A program made the position numbers and the translations under genes. A stretch of 34,825 bases of DNA from Spirochaetaceae bacterium 4572_59 (GTDB lineage Bacteria; Spirochaetota; Spirochaetia; DSM-2461): contig NBMC01000041.1 of assembly GCA_002084805.1 (NCBI GenBank), positions 1 through 34,825 of the forward strand. Direction: 5' to 3'. Of this stretch, positions 25,616 through 34,584 are shown in pieces (within the stretch, counting starts at the first letter, position 1; each line of letters starts with the position of its first letter). The notes below the pieces were generated by a model. The model had not been told where the DNA came from. It saw nothing but the letters and a program-made list of their open reading frames with translations, and made no database searches.

Positions 25616-28600
25616 TCATCCTCCCAGGTCCGTTAATGGACCCGGAATCATTTTACAGCAAAATTGGCAATGAGAGAAGGAATCTCCGTCCCAAAGGGTT
25701 TTGAAGAAGGCGGCACCCGGGTAGACCGGATCTTCCCGGAGAACCTCCTCCAGTAGCTTACGCCCTGTCTCTGTATTCCCCATACCGTACTCTCCCAAAG
25801 CCATAAGATAGCGGCAGTAAAGCTGGTTTTGTGCATCCCCATCCTGATCAAAGATCAGCAGATCCGGAAGGGATACGGCAAAGTAGTCTATTTCTGTCTG
25901 ATCATGGAAATGGGACTTTCCCCAGGAGAGGAGCTTATTAAAACGCTGTCGCGCTTCAAGAGGATTCCCCATTTGCAGCTGGGCAAGTCCCTGAAAATAG
26001 ATCAGATCGGCAGACTGATCGTTATAGTAATGGGATGCTGCAGGTTCCTGATCTCCCTTTGTGGCTTTCAGTAAACTCTGGAGGGCTTCCTCTTTCCTGC
26101 CGGTTTTATTCAGAGCTAATCCCCGGTAGTAATCCAGTTCATTGTCCGTTATGGTGCAGAGTTTTCCTTCTCCCAGATTGCAGGGATAGGAGTAGGCTTT
26201 TTCAAGTAGCCTGAGGGCTTCTGCAGCATGGTCTTTTTTCAGCTCTTTTAACCCCAGCAGTATCAGAGAGCGGACATACTGTGTTGAGACTCTTCCTTCG
26301 CCCCCTTCCCAGGGTTGAAACTGTCTGCTCCCCATGATTTTCAAGGCTTCCTCTTCCTTTCCTGTTATGTTCAGCAGGGTAAGTTTTTCTACGTTTAAAT
26401 CATCCCGGGCGGCGACTCCCTCCGGATACTTGTGCAGGAAGGCAAGGCGTTTTTCAGGAGATCTGCCCAGTTTTTTATAGAGTTGGTCCAGTTCAAAAAG
26501 AATCCGGTGGTCACTCTCATCCAGAAAGAAGGCTTCTTCCATAAGTTTCAGAGCTTTAGTAAGGAGCTTTTGTATCTGAGGGATGGCTTTTTATCACATG
26601 TTCCAGGATCATTATGGAGTCTGTTCTACTTGGGAAGCAGAAGGAGGGATCAGCTTCAGCCCCCAGACGGTACCATGTTTCAGCATCTTTCTGATTTTCT
26701 GTCTTTTCGTAGAGATAGCCCAGGTAATAGCAGGGGAGGGGGGCACTCGTCTTTTCTTTTGTCAGCAGGGTCAACAGAGCAATAGCGTCATTGAAGGCAG
26801 CGCTCCAGAGGTAATCCAGGGCTAATTCCAGATAGGAGAACTGGTCATTCCGGATAAGAGTCTGGAAGCTTTTCAGATCCTTCTCCGAACAATGCAGGAG
26901 ATAACGTTCATATGCGGCAGCATGATTCAGAGGATCAACGGCTTCCAGCTCTTCCAGAACTTTTACAGCGTCTGCTTTTTTTCCGCTTTTTCTCAGTATC
27001 ATGGCTTTTAAATGGAGAGCGTTCCTGTTATGTCTTCCCGCCGCTATGGCACGGTCTACTTCCAGAAGAGCCTGTTCCATATTTCCGAATGTGCAGGAAA
27101 GACGAGCCAGTTCACAGTAGCCGGCTCCCTGCCAGGGGCCATTCCATATTGATTTATAAAATTTTTCATAGGCTTCTTCGTCCTGCCCCAGGTAGCGCAG
27201 GGTCCAGCCCAGGTGAAAAAGGGCTTCTCCGTCGTAGGGGTTGGGGTTCCGGAAGGTCTGTCGTTTTATAGCCTGGCGGAAGTGGTCTTTCGCAATGGAA
27301 AAACGTCCCCGGAGCATCTCTCTTTTTCCAAGAGCTGTATGGCAGCGGCTTTCGCCGGGATCCCGTTTTAATCCTTCCCTGTAGTAGTCCTCGGGGTTAC
27401 GGGTGGCATGACGGTACTGCTCCAGGTGCAGACCGGTCAGAAAGAGTTCTTCCGTCGAGCCAATCTCCTCTGCAGGAGGGGCTGCTTTAGCAGGTTCGGG
27501 AATGGGGCGGAGTTTATCAACTTCTTTCCATGCAGACAGAATCTCTTCTGTATCATTTCGCAGCACCAGGGAAAACTCCCTCTCTTCAGATCCGGCAGGC
27601 CGGGGGAAACTTGAATGATAACTTTTTTCAGGGGAGAGGCTCAGGGGCTGAGTGAAAATGATTTCTGATCCTCTTTTCAGTTCCAGGCTAAGGTCTTTTT
27701 CCGGTCCCATGGTATAAACACCCATCCGAATTTCATCTTCTTCAAGCTGTAGAGACAGGGCGGCTCTGGTCGAGGCATTATCCACACTATCCAGTTCTTT
27801 ATAGGGCATAAAGTTTTGATGGAAGATCTTCTCTTCTCCCGGTAGCAGCCAGGAAAAATCGGGTTGATTATCTGTAAAGGCTCCGGTCATCAGTTCAATA
27901 TAGGGACCATCCTCGTCGGTCAGGTTGCGGTCCCATGCCTGTCCAAAGTCTCCATTTCCCCAGGTCCATTGTTTTTTACCGGGAACCAGATGGTGATTGG
28001 CTACATGAAGCATGCCTGCCTGTTTTTCATGGTCATAACAGCCCATAAAATCATAATCCGAATGGTAGGCCATATAGCTGGTGGGTACGGGGAGATTCTT
28101 ATAGCGGCTGATATCCACCCCCTTGGAGTAGTCCATTTTATAGTAGGTTCCCGTCGCAATGGGAAAGGTGGATACATCTCTTTTTCCATGATCCATAACG
28201 GCATGTACATCCGGCGGGAAGATGGACTGGTAACTGTCTCCTACGGCAACTGCCGGATTGGCCCACCAGAGGAAGGTCCGGGGGGTATTGGAACCGTTGT
28301 AAAGACGGGCTTCTACTTCCAGAACGGCCTTATCCGGCTGTAATACAAAGGCCGTAGAACAGCGCGTTCTGCCAATATGATCCTGTTCTCCAACCCATAT
28401 AACGGCACTTCCATCTTCATTCTCCTGATACATATGATCTGTGGGTTCATAGGTTCCGGGACGGTGATGCTGGGGCCAGTTAAACTCGATTCCTCCGGAG
28501 ATCCAGGGGCCGGCCAGGCCGACCAGAGCCGGTTTAATCACCTGGTTGTAGTAGACAAAATGGTAATCATTGGTTTTGTCATAGGCCATCTGAACCCGTC

Positions 28601-28832
28601 CTCCCAGTTCTGGAAGAATCATTATCTTTAAATATTTATTTTCCAGATAGAGGGCCTTCCACTGTTTATCCTCTTTCTCTTTTCCTACTGATTCAATAAC
28701 AGGATAGGGATAAACCGCTCCGCTGGATCCCTGATAAACTCTTTTTTCCAGAAACAGGGGATTCTTCTCTTTCTTTCCTACAGGGTAGGTCGGGATGGTG
28801 ACCATCTCTTCCCATACTTTAACTATACTCAT
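25616..28832 (-). pseudogene. DUF5107-TPR protein, disrupted by an internal deletion/frameshift
   Basis: From ATG 28832 (AAAGGAG, 7-nt spacing) residues 1-350 form the DUF5107 galactose-mutarotase-like domain (LPELGGRVQMAYDKTND, SGGIEFNWPQHHRP, LWWANPA), followed by TPR repeats. The frame stops at 26556 after HPSDTKAPY. A second frame, 25616 to about 26585, carries the rest: KALKLMEEAFFLDESDHRI, PWEGGEGRVSTQYV, YYNDQSADLIYFQGLA and DYFAVSLPDLLIFD. Family members run about 1,100 residues in one frame. Here roughly 45-50 residues (a TPR after KAPY) are missing at the junction near 26577, plus a frame change. Family members sit in sugar-utilisation loci and are thought to bind or process carbohydrate. 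Two polypeptides, or none, would be made if the sequence is correct. Confidence 0.8.
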
Positions 28833-28906
28833 ATATAATCTCCTTTAAGGGGTATTGCAGTTTTTGATATTTTATGTCTTACCCGGGGCGTTTGAAATGG
28901 ATACAT
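28829..28906 (-). CDS. Possible 25-residue leader peptide upstream of the DUF5107-TPR gene
   Basis: ATG at 28906 preceded by AAAGGAG (spacing short, 2-4 nt); the frame is open for 25 codons and its TGA overlaps the DUF5107-TPR ATG as ATGA. The product MYPFQTPRVRHKISKTAIPL has no known match by eye. Could be a coupling or attenuation leader, or chance. Confidence 0.3.
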   Translation of the reverse strand: MYPFQTPRVRHKISKTAIPLKGDYI

Positions 28907-28934
28907 TTCTCCTTTAATGGATTATTTTATGATT

Positions 28935-28965
28935 ATAGAGATAGAAATATATTGTATAATCAAAT
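28935..28965. promoter_or_regulatory. Divergent promoters between the DUF5107-TPR operon and the AraC gene
   Basis: On minus, TTATAC, 16 nt, TATAAT fits a sigma-70 promoter for the DUF5107 operon. On plus, TATAAT about 30 bp before the TTG start of the AraC gene could be its -10, but its -35 is poor. The two overlap, so both directions probably compete or share one regulator, most likely the AraC protein itself. Confidence 0.5.
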
Positions 28966-28989
28966 TAGAAGACATTTTGGAGGGAGAAA

Positions 28990-29889
28990 TTGAAATATTC
29001 CAGGAAAGAGGAAGGATTTAGAGGGCAACAGCTTTTTGTTATTCCTCCCGATGTCACGGCCTTAGGCAGTCTCTCTCCTCTCAACCGGAATTTGAGGATC
29101 AGTGCCGCAGGATACTATCCGGCAGCTGCGGGACATCAGAAAAGCCGCCAGGAACCCATTGTTGAGGGAATCCTTTTGTACTGCCGTCAGGGCAGCGGAT
29201 TTGTCAGGAGCGGCGGGAAGACTTTTTTTCTTCATGCCAGACAGGCCTGTTATCTGCCGCCGGGGCAGTCTCATATTTATGGCTCCTCCGATAATGATCC
29301 CTGGAGCCTTTACTGGATGCATCTTAAAGGAGATTTGCTTGATATGTATCTCCGGCCTCTTAAGAACGAGAGGATTGCTGCGGTCAGTTCTGAAGCAGAT
29401 GAGCAGGTTCTTCAGCTTTTCGAAATGCTTTTTAAGGCTCTGGAAAGGGGGTATTCCAGGGAGATTATGGTGCATACCGGGCAGCTGGCTGCCGCTATCC
29501 TGACGACTCTTTTTTATTCAAATCGCGATTTCAATCCCCGTATGGGATCGGAGAACAGCCGGCGTTTGGATGATGCTGTAAACGGGATGCAGGAACGGGT
29601 CTCGGAAGGTCTGGATTTCTCACTGAGTGAAATGGCCCTGTCTGTGGGGCTTTCAATTCCACATTTTTCCGAACTCTTTAAAAAGGGGATGGGTTATCCT
29701 CCCGTGGAGTACTTCAGCCGTCTCCGTATTCAGAAAGCCTGTCGGCTGCTGGAGTTGACGGATCGCAGTATCCAAAAAGTCGCGGTACAGTGTGCTTATG
29801 CTGATCAGTATTACTTTTCCCGGGTCTTTAAAAAAATAATGGGCCTGCCCCCCAGTGAATACAGAAAAAAAGTGCAGCAAAAGGTGTAA
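28990..29889 (+). CDS. AraC-family transcriptional regulator 1
   Basis: 299 residues. An N-terminal cupin-like sensor (about 30-140; LYCRQGSGFVRSGGKTFFLHARQACYLPPGQSHIYG is split by the usual turn) is followed by two helix-turn-helix motifs (about 205-299), the second ending in YYFSRVFKKIMGLPPSEYRK. The start is TTG 28990 with GGAGGGAG five nt upstream. It is divergent from the DUF5107-TPR operon and 6 nt before the epimerase gene, so it likely controls both in response to a sugar or derivative. Confidence 0.93.
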   Translation: MKYSRKEEGFRGQQLFVIPPDVTALGSLSPLNRNLRISAAGYYPAAAGHQKSRQEPIVEGILLYCRQGSGFVRSGGKTFFLHARQACYLPPGQSHIYGSSDNDPWSLYWMHLKGDLLDMYLRPLKNERIAAVSSEADEQVLQLFEMLFKALERGYSREIMVHTGQLAAAILTTLFYSNRDFNPRMGSENSRRLDDAVNGMQERVSEGLDFSLSEMALSVGLSIPHFSELFKKGMGYPPVEYFSRLRIQKACRLLELTDRSIQKVAVQCAYADQYYFSRVFKKIMGLPPSEYRKKVQQKV

Positions 29890-29895
29890 GGTATA

Positions 29896-30813
29896 ATGAA
29901 CTGTAAAACTGTTGTATTGGAAAACAGGCAGCTGAAGCTTGAAGTTCTGCCTTTTCGAGGCGGGAAGATCTCTTCTCTCCAGGATAAAAGAAACGGTGCC
30001 CAGTGGTTCTACCGGGGCAATCCAAATAATCCCGGATTCCCTGATCCCAACTCTTATAAACGGGGGGTCTTTGATGAGAAAGAAGCCTTTGGTATGGATG
30101 AGATGTTTCCAAGCATTAATCCCGAAAAAATAACTAATTATGGAGGAGAACTCTGTACTCTTCCAGATCATGGTGAAGTCTGGAGTAAGTCATGGGATAT
30201 CATAAGTCAAAGTCCCCTGGAGCTTAATCTGACAGTGCAGGGTCTTGTTTTTCCTTACCGCTTCAGTAGAGATATCCTTCTGGAGGAGAACCATATCATC
30301 CTGAAGTACAGGGCACAAAATACGGGGGATCAGGCTATCCCTGCCTTATGGACCCCTCATCCTCTTTTCTCTTTTTATGAAGAGACCGAGATTCTTGTTC
30401 CCCGGGAGCTCAACTCTATTCGTCAGGCTATGAAAGAAGGGCCTTTGGGAGAGTATGGTTCCATTCATGCTCTCAACGCTTCCGGTGAAGTAGCGGGAGT
30501 AGGAAATTTGCTGCATCCTGGGACTTTGCCCGAAGGAAGCTGTTTTAAATTCTATGGAGATAAATCTTTGAAAGAGGGATATTGCGGTTTAAAAGACAGA
30601 CGTGGAAGCCTGACACTTTCATATCCTTCCGAGCAGATTTCCTGGCTGGGATTTTGGATCAACAGAGGCGGATGGGGAGGTCAACAGAATCTGGCTCTGG
30701 AGCCTGCTACTTCTCCTATGGATGGTCCGCAGGCTTCTGCTGATTTCAATGTCCCCTCTCAGCTGGATGCGGGAGAACTCCTTGAATGGGAAATGGTTCT
30801 CGCTATCGATTAG
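29896..30813 (+). CDS. Aldose 1-epimerase (galactose mutarotase)-like protein
   Basis: 305 residues, all-beta mutarotase fold by eye: KLEVLPFRGGKISSLQDK at the start, MDEMFPSINP, LPDHGEVWSKSWD with the catalytic-type His, LWTPHPLFSF and a final QNLALEPAT containing the Glu that serves as base in the family. Interconverts anomers of a sugar, or acts on a related sugar derivative. Co-directional with AraC 1, 6 nt apart. Confidence 0.82.
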   Translation: MNCKTVVLENRQLKLEVLPFRGGKISSLQDKRNGAQWFYRGNPNNPGFPDPNSYKRGVFDEKEAFGMDEMFPSINPEKITNYGGELCTLPDHGEVWSKSWDIISQSPLELNLTVQGLVFPYRFSRDILLEENHIILKYRAQNTGDQAIPALWTPHPLFSFYEETEILVPRELNSIRQAMKEGPLGEYGSIHALNASGEVAGVGNLLHPGTLPEGSCFKFYGDKSLKEGYCGLKDRRGSLTLSYPSEQISWLGFWINRGGWGGQQNLALEPATSPMDGPQASADFNVPSQLDAGELLEWEMVLAID

Positions 30814-30828
30814 TGAGTTAAGGCTTAA

Positions 30829-30862
30829 AATAAAAAACCCCTCCAGTTAAAAGGAAGGGGCC
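30829..30862 (-). terminator. Terminator after the UroD-like gene
   Basis: On minus: CCCCTTCC, an 8-nt loop, GGAGGGG, then TTTTTT. One bulge. It ends the UroD-like transcript and, by position, separates it from the convergent epimerase gene. Confidence 0.75.
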
Positions 30863-30869
30863 CCTCCAA

Positions 30870-31949
30870 CTAACGTCGGTTCAACTCTTTCATTACATCT
30901 ATATAGGCGTGCAGATTGTCCCAGGGAACCTCCGGTTCTATTACATGGGTGGGGGATATCAGATATCCTCTTTTCTTCTCACTTATCCGGACTCTCTCCA
31001 TGACTGTATGTCGAACCTCTTCTGCTGTCCCAAAGGGCATGGTTGTCTGTGTGCCAATGGAACCCCAAAAGGCGATACGGTCGGAATATTTATTATAGAC
31101 TTCCTCTACATCCATACTTTCGGGCTGGATGGGATTCAGAACCTCCACTCCTGCATCAATCAGATGATCGATAAAGGGAGTTGCAAAACCACAGGAGTGG
31201 TAGGATATGATGACTTCGGGATTTACCTTTTTTGCCGAGGCTATGACTCTAGCCAGTTTTGGTTGGATATACCTGAGCCAGAGTTTCGGATCCATAAGAG
31301 GAGTAGACTGCATCCCGACATCATCGCCCAGAGCGATCAGATCGACACCGGCTTCGGCCAGGAAGGCGGCTGTTCTGCAGGAGTGTTCACAGATTCTTTC
31401 CAAGAGCCGCTCTGCCATGGGATCATCAAGCATCATATCCATCATAAGGTTTTCCATTCCCCGGATAAGCCACGAGCGTTCCCATATGGTCTGTTCAAGC
31501 CATGCCCGGACAGCAAGCCCCTTTCCGTGGATTTCTTTTATGTCTTTCTGTAACCTCTCTTTTTCTCCCCCGGCTATTTCCGGAAGAGGGTGGTTCTCTA
31601 TCTGTTCCAGAGAGCATTCCCCTGTAAGGGGGGAGTGAAAATGAACCATATGCATGCATGCTTCGGACCCCCTGGATTCTCCTGTTCCAAAGGCATCCAC
31701 TTCATACTCTTCTGGCATGTTCTGGTTTGCAAAAAGATATTTTCCGTCAGCTTGGTATGTTTTTTCCATTTGAACCTGAACCGTCTTGTGGAAAAGACCG
31801 AAATACTCTTCAACAGTCTGACCGGTTTTCATCTGTGTGAACTCATCCAGTTTAGGAGGGGTCAAATCGATATCCGGCGGGAAAATCCTGGCATCCGTCT
31901 CTTTTTCTTCTCTTTTTAATACTCTTCGAAATGCATCTCTTTTATTCAT
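30870..31949 (-). CDS. Uroporphyrinogen decarboxylase-like (MtaA/CmuA-type) protein
   Basis: 359 residues, UroD fold (PF01208). Seen: GVDLIALGDDVGMQS, YHSCGFATPFIDHLIDAGVEVLNPIQ (His-x-Cys metal site as in MtaA-type methyltransferases) and LISPTHVIEPEVPWDN at the end. The substrate is likely not a porphyrin: such genes occur beside sugar and aromatic-ether loci, where they are suspected of corrinoid-linked methyl transfer or C-C cleavage. It is divergent from AraC 2; the start ATG 31949 has a weak SD. Confidence 0.83.
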   Translation of the reverse strand: MNKRDAFRRVLKREEKETDARIFPPDIDLTPPKLDEFTQMKTGQTVEEYFGLFHKTVQVQMEKTYQADGKYLFANQNMPEEYEVDAFGTGESRGSEACMHMVHFHSPLTGECSLEQIENHPLPEIAGGEKERLQKDIKEIHGKGLAVRAWLEQTIWERSWLIRGMENLMMDMMLDDPMAERLLERICEHSCRTAAFLAEAGVDLIALGDDVGMQSTPLMDPKLWLRYIQPKLARVIASAKKVNPEVIISYHSCGFATPFIDHLIDAGVEVLNPIQPESMDVEEVYNKYSDRIAFWGSIGTQTTMPFGTAEEVRHTVMERVRISEKKRGYLISPTHVIEPEVPWDNLHAYIDVMKELNRR

Positions 31950-32000
31950 AATCTTATTATTGATTCTGAATTGTCAGTTGTATAGAGAAATATTGATGTA

Positions 32001-32016
32001 AATTAGTGGACTAATT
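32001..32016. promoter_or_regulatory. Perfect inverted repeat in the UroD-like/AraC 2 intergenic gap
   Basis: AATTAGT-GG-ACTAATT: 7-bp arms, 2-bp spacer, between two divergent genes 107 bp apart. A candidate operator, though AraC proteins more often bind direct repeats. Confidence 0.35.
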
Positions 32017-32056
32017 GATTAATAAATCTATCAAAATATAATTTGATGCTATTTAA

Positions 32057-32950
32057 ATGAATATAATGTTGTATAAATTGATTATGAGTGCATCCGATAA
32101 GAGTGAAACTTTCAAAAGACCCGGTAAAACGATACCGGGATTAAGTGTAATAGCATCCGGAAAGATAATTCATGAAGATTTCAATATTGAGGGATTTCGG
32201 ATTCTGCATAATTATGCCGTTGTTTTTGTTTCCATGGGCCAGGGGGAGTTTTATACTCCCGGACAGGAGGCTCCGCTTCGTCTGAAGGAGGGAGATCTTT
32301 TTTTTCTGGCTCCAGGAACCCCCCATCGTTATGGCCCCGTAGAGGGAAGCTGGACACAGTACTGGGTTGTCTTTAGCGGTAAAATCGGAGAACTCCTTGA
32401 AGAGGGGGGCTACCTTGATCGGGATGCTCCCGTTCTTTCCGGTTTCAGGAGATGGGATGTTCAGTCGGCATTTGAAGAAATGATAGCATTCTCTGAACGG
32501 AAGCCTCTGGATTATCAGATACAGACGTCGGTGATTCTCTACCGTATGCTCCTGTCTGTCATTCCGGGTGTCTCCGAAGCCGGTACGTCTTTCAATGCAA
32601 AGGAGGAGCTGACCGAGGAGATAAAAGGGCGGCTTCATGAGAACCTTCTCAGCAGACGGTCCGTCAAGGATATCCTGAGTATCAGAGGATACTCCTACAA
32701 CTATCTCCGGGCTATTTTCAAGCAGGTCACAGACTACTCTCCCATTCAGTATCAGAACAGGCTCCGTATTGAGTATGTTTGTGAACAACTCTCTTTTTCT
32801 AATCAGTCCATAAAAGAAATAGCCTACAATGCCGGATTCGATGATCCCCAGTATTTCAGCAGGATGTTCAAAAAAACAACAGGAATAAGCCCGGGCCAGT
32901 ACCGACGGTCGATTATAGGGTCTTTTACAGATAAGAGCACTCCTTTCTAA
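32057..32950 (+). CDS. AraC-family transcriptional regulator 2
   Basis: 297 residues. Cupin-like sensor domain (about 30-140; LRLKEGDLFFLAPGTPHRYG, WTQYWVVFSG) followed by an AraC DNA-binding domain (about 195-290) with VKDILSIRGYSYNYLRAIFK and EIAYNAGFDDPQYFSRMFKK, TGISPGQYRR. The start ATG 32057 has no SD and a later in-frame ATG at 32084 is possible. Divergent from the UroD-like gene, whose expression it probably controls. Confidence 0.93.
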   Translation: MNIMLYKLIMSASDKSETFKRPGKTIPGLSVIASGKIIHEDFNIEGFRILHNYAVVFVSMGQGEFYTPGQEAPLRLKEGDLFFLAPGTPHRYGPVEGSWTQYWVVFSGKIGELLEEGGYLDRDAPVLSGFRRWDVQSAFEEMIAFSERKPLDYQIQTSVILYRMLLSVIPGVSEAGTSFNAKEELTEEIKGRLHENLLSRRSVKDILSIRGYSYNYLRAIFKQVTDYSPIQYQNRLRIEYVCEQLSFSNQSIKEIAYNAGFDDPQYFSRMFKKTTGISPGQYRRSIIGSFTDKSTPF

Positions 32951-33397
32951 TTAAAAGGTGTGCCATCTGCCGGAAGGGGGGGGATCTGATTGTTTTCAAC
33001 CATGAGTTTCATTGTTTTGAAGTGATCGATGATTGAATAATCAAGGCCTGGATGGAAAAACGCTTCTCTTTGACTGAAGATCCCCTGTTTTAATAAGCTC
33101 TGGGCATAATATCCATCAAATAGGACCCAGTACTGAGTCCATCCCTGTTTTTCATCAGGAAAATAGGAGTGCCAGACCTCAGGAATAATTAAAAAACAGT
33201 CACCGGGAACAACCTCTCTTGATTCCTGTCTTCCTCTTCTTTCTCCTGAACGCCAGGTTCCTCTTCCTTCGACTATATAGACAAGGGCGAAATAGGGGAA
33301 GATACGACCGTTTCGTTCGACTTCCCCCCTGTTATGCTCTCTGGGGCGAACTTATGAGTACGCGGGCTGGAAACTGTGGATCCAGAGGGGCTGTCAT
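32947..33397 (-). pseudogene. AraC-family sensor domain fragment, HTH lost
   Basis: From ATG 33397 a frame begins MTAPLDPQFPARVLISSP; removing one G at 33343-33346 (plus strand) joins it to REHNRGEVERNGRIFPYFAL and YIVEGRGTW, VVPGDCFLIIPEVWHSY and GWTQYWVLFDGYYAQSLL. This is an AraC-type cupin domain closely like those of the two intact regulators. It stops at 32947 (overlapping the AraC 2 stop) with no HTH, so about 100-150 residues are gone. It is divergent from the enolase-like gene, which it probably once regulated. Confidence 0.75.
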
Positions 33398-33465
33398 AAA
33401 CGGCTATCACAGGGACAGCCAGGGAAGCCTGGAATAAATACGGAATATTGTAGGGAGACTGAAAA

Positions 33466-34575
33466 ATGAAGATTACTGATGTAAAAGTATGGCTTGTAGA
33501 AGGAATCAAATATAACTGGACTATGATTAAAATTTATACCGATGAAGGGTATACCGGAGTCGGAGAGGCGACAAACTGGCCGGGGAGTCCTCTTGTTGAA
33601 GCTGCCGCCCGCCATGCAGGGGAGAGGGTTATAGGTCTGGATCCCATGAAAACTGATTATATCTGGACAAAGTTGTACCGGGATCTGAACTGGGTCGGTC
33701 CGGGCGGAGCGTCCCTTTGTGCTATCAGCGGTATCGATATGGCTCTTCTGGACCTTAAAGGAAAGGTTCTGGGAGTTCCTGTTTATGAGTTGTTGGGAGG
33801 AGCATTCCGGAAGGAAATAAAGCTTTATGCAAACTATTGGTTTACCCATGGCGAGTTGACTCCGGAGAACTATGCCTCCCAGGCTGTGAGGGTTCGGGAA
33901 CTCGGATTCACAGGGTGCAAATTTGATCCATTTGCTCATGTAAACTATTTTTATGGAGATGACCTGTCAAGTAATCTTTCTCTTAGTCCTGAAGCCCAGG
34001 ACCGTGCCTACGAGGTGAGCAGGGCCGTTCGTGAAGCCATGGGACCCAATGCGGATCTGATGATCGAAACTCATGTTCTGTTGAATATGAAAACTGCTAT
34101 CACCATGGCTCAAAGGCTGGCCGATCTTGCCGTAAGGAGACGGCTGGATCCATCCATCTCGATCTGTGTCGGGGAGCGGCACTATACCCGATACGGTATT
34201 CGCGAACTCCTTGAAAATGGTATTGCGGATATTCTTATGCCGGATATCACACGCTGCGGCGGTCCTTCCGAGATGAAGAGGATGGCTACTATGATGGAGG
34301 TGTATAATGTTCAGTTAGCGCCCCATAATCCTAATGGGCCTCTCTCTACTATTGCGAGTGCTCACGTCTGTGCATCCATACCGAATTTTTTCAGGCAGGA
34401 ATTTATGCTTAACGATGTTCCCTGGCGTGATACAATAATTGACTCTCCTCTTCCAATTGAGAATGGTAATTATATCCTATCGGATAAACCGGGGCTGGGA
34501 GTAGATCTGGTAGAGGATGAGATGGAAGCCCATCCGGGTATCCGCGATATGCAGCGCAGCAATTACTATGTATAG
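33466..34575 (+). CDS. Mandelate racemase/enolase-superfamily dehydratase with an in-frame deletion
   Basis: 369 residues. N-terminal capping domain (MKITDVKVWLVEG, YTGVGEATN), then the barrel: LANYWFTHGE-like KLYANYWFTHG, KFDPFAHV, DLMIETHVLLNMKTAI (first metal ligand Glu), ICVGERHYTRYGIRE (third ligand Glu), DITRCGG, LAPHNPNGP (catalytic His). The second metal ligand normally comes from an EEP segment between MAQRLADL and RRRLDPSIS; here the two are joined directly (near 34125), leaving out about 15-18 residues. Without that ligand Mg binding should fail. The family dehydrates sugar acids such as galactonate. SD AGGGAG precedes ATG 33466; the SDR gene follows 9 nt later. Confidence 0.85.
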   Translation: MKITDVKVWLVEGIKYNWTMIKIYTDEGYTGVGEATNWPGSPLVEAAARHAGERVIGLDPMKTDYIWTKLYRDLNWVGPGGASLCAISGIDMALLDLKGKVLGVPVYELLGGAFRKEIKLYANYWFTHGELTPENYASQAVRVRELGFTGCKFDPFAHVNYFYGDDLSSNLSLSPEAQDRAYEVSRAVREAMGPNADLMIETHVLLNMKTAITMAQRLADLAVRRRLDPSISICVGERHYTRYGIRELLENGIADILMPDITRCGGPSEMKRMATMMEVYNVQLAPHNPNGPLSTIASAHVCASIPNFFRQEFMLNDVPWRDTIIDSPLPIENGNYILSDKPGLGVDLVEDEMEAHPGIRDMQRSNYYV

Positions 34576-34584
34576 GAGTCAACT

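Noticed and set aside
33219..33437. Plus-strand 72-codon frame upstream of the enolase-like gene
   Set aside because: It is antisense to the AraC cupin fragment, which has clear family motifs once one base is removed.
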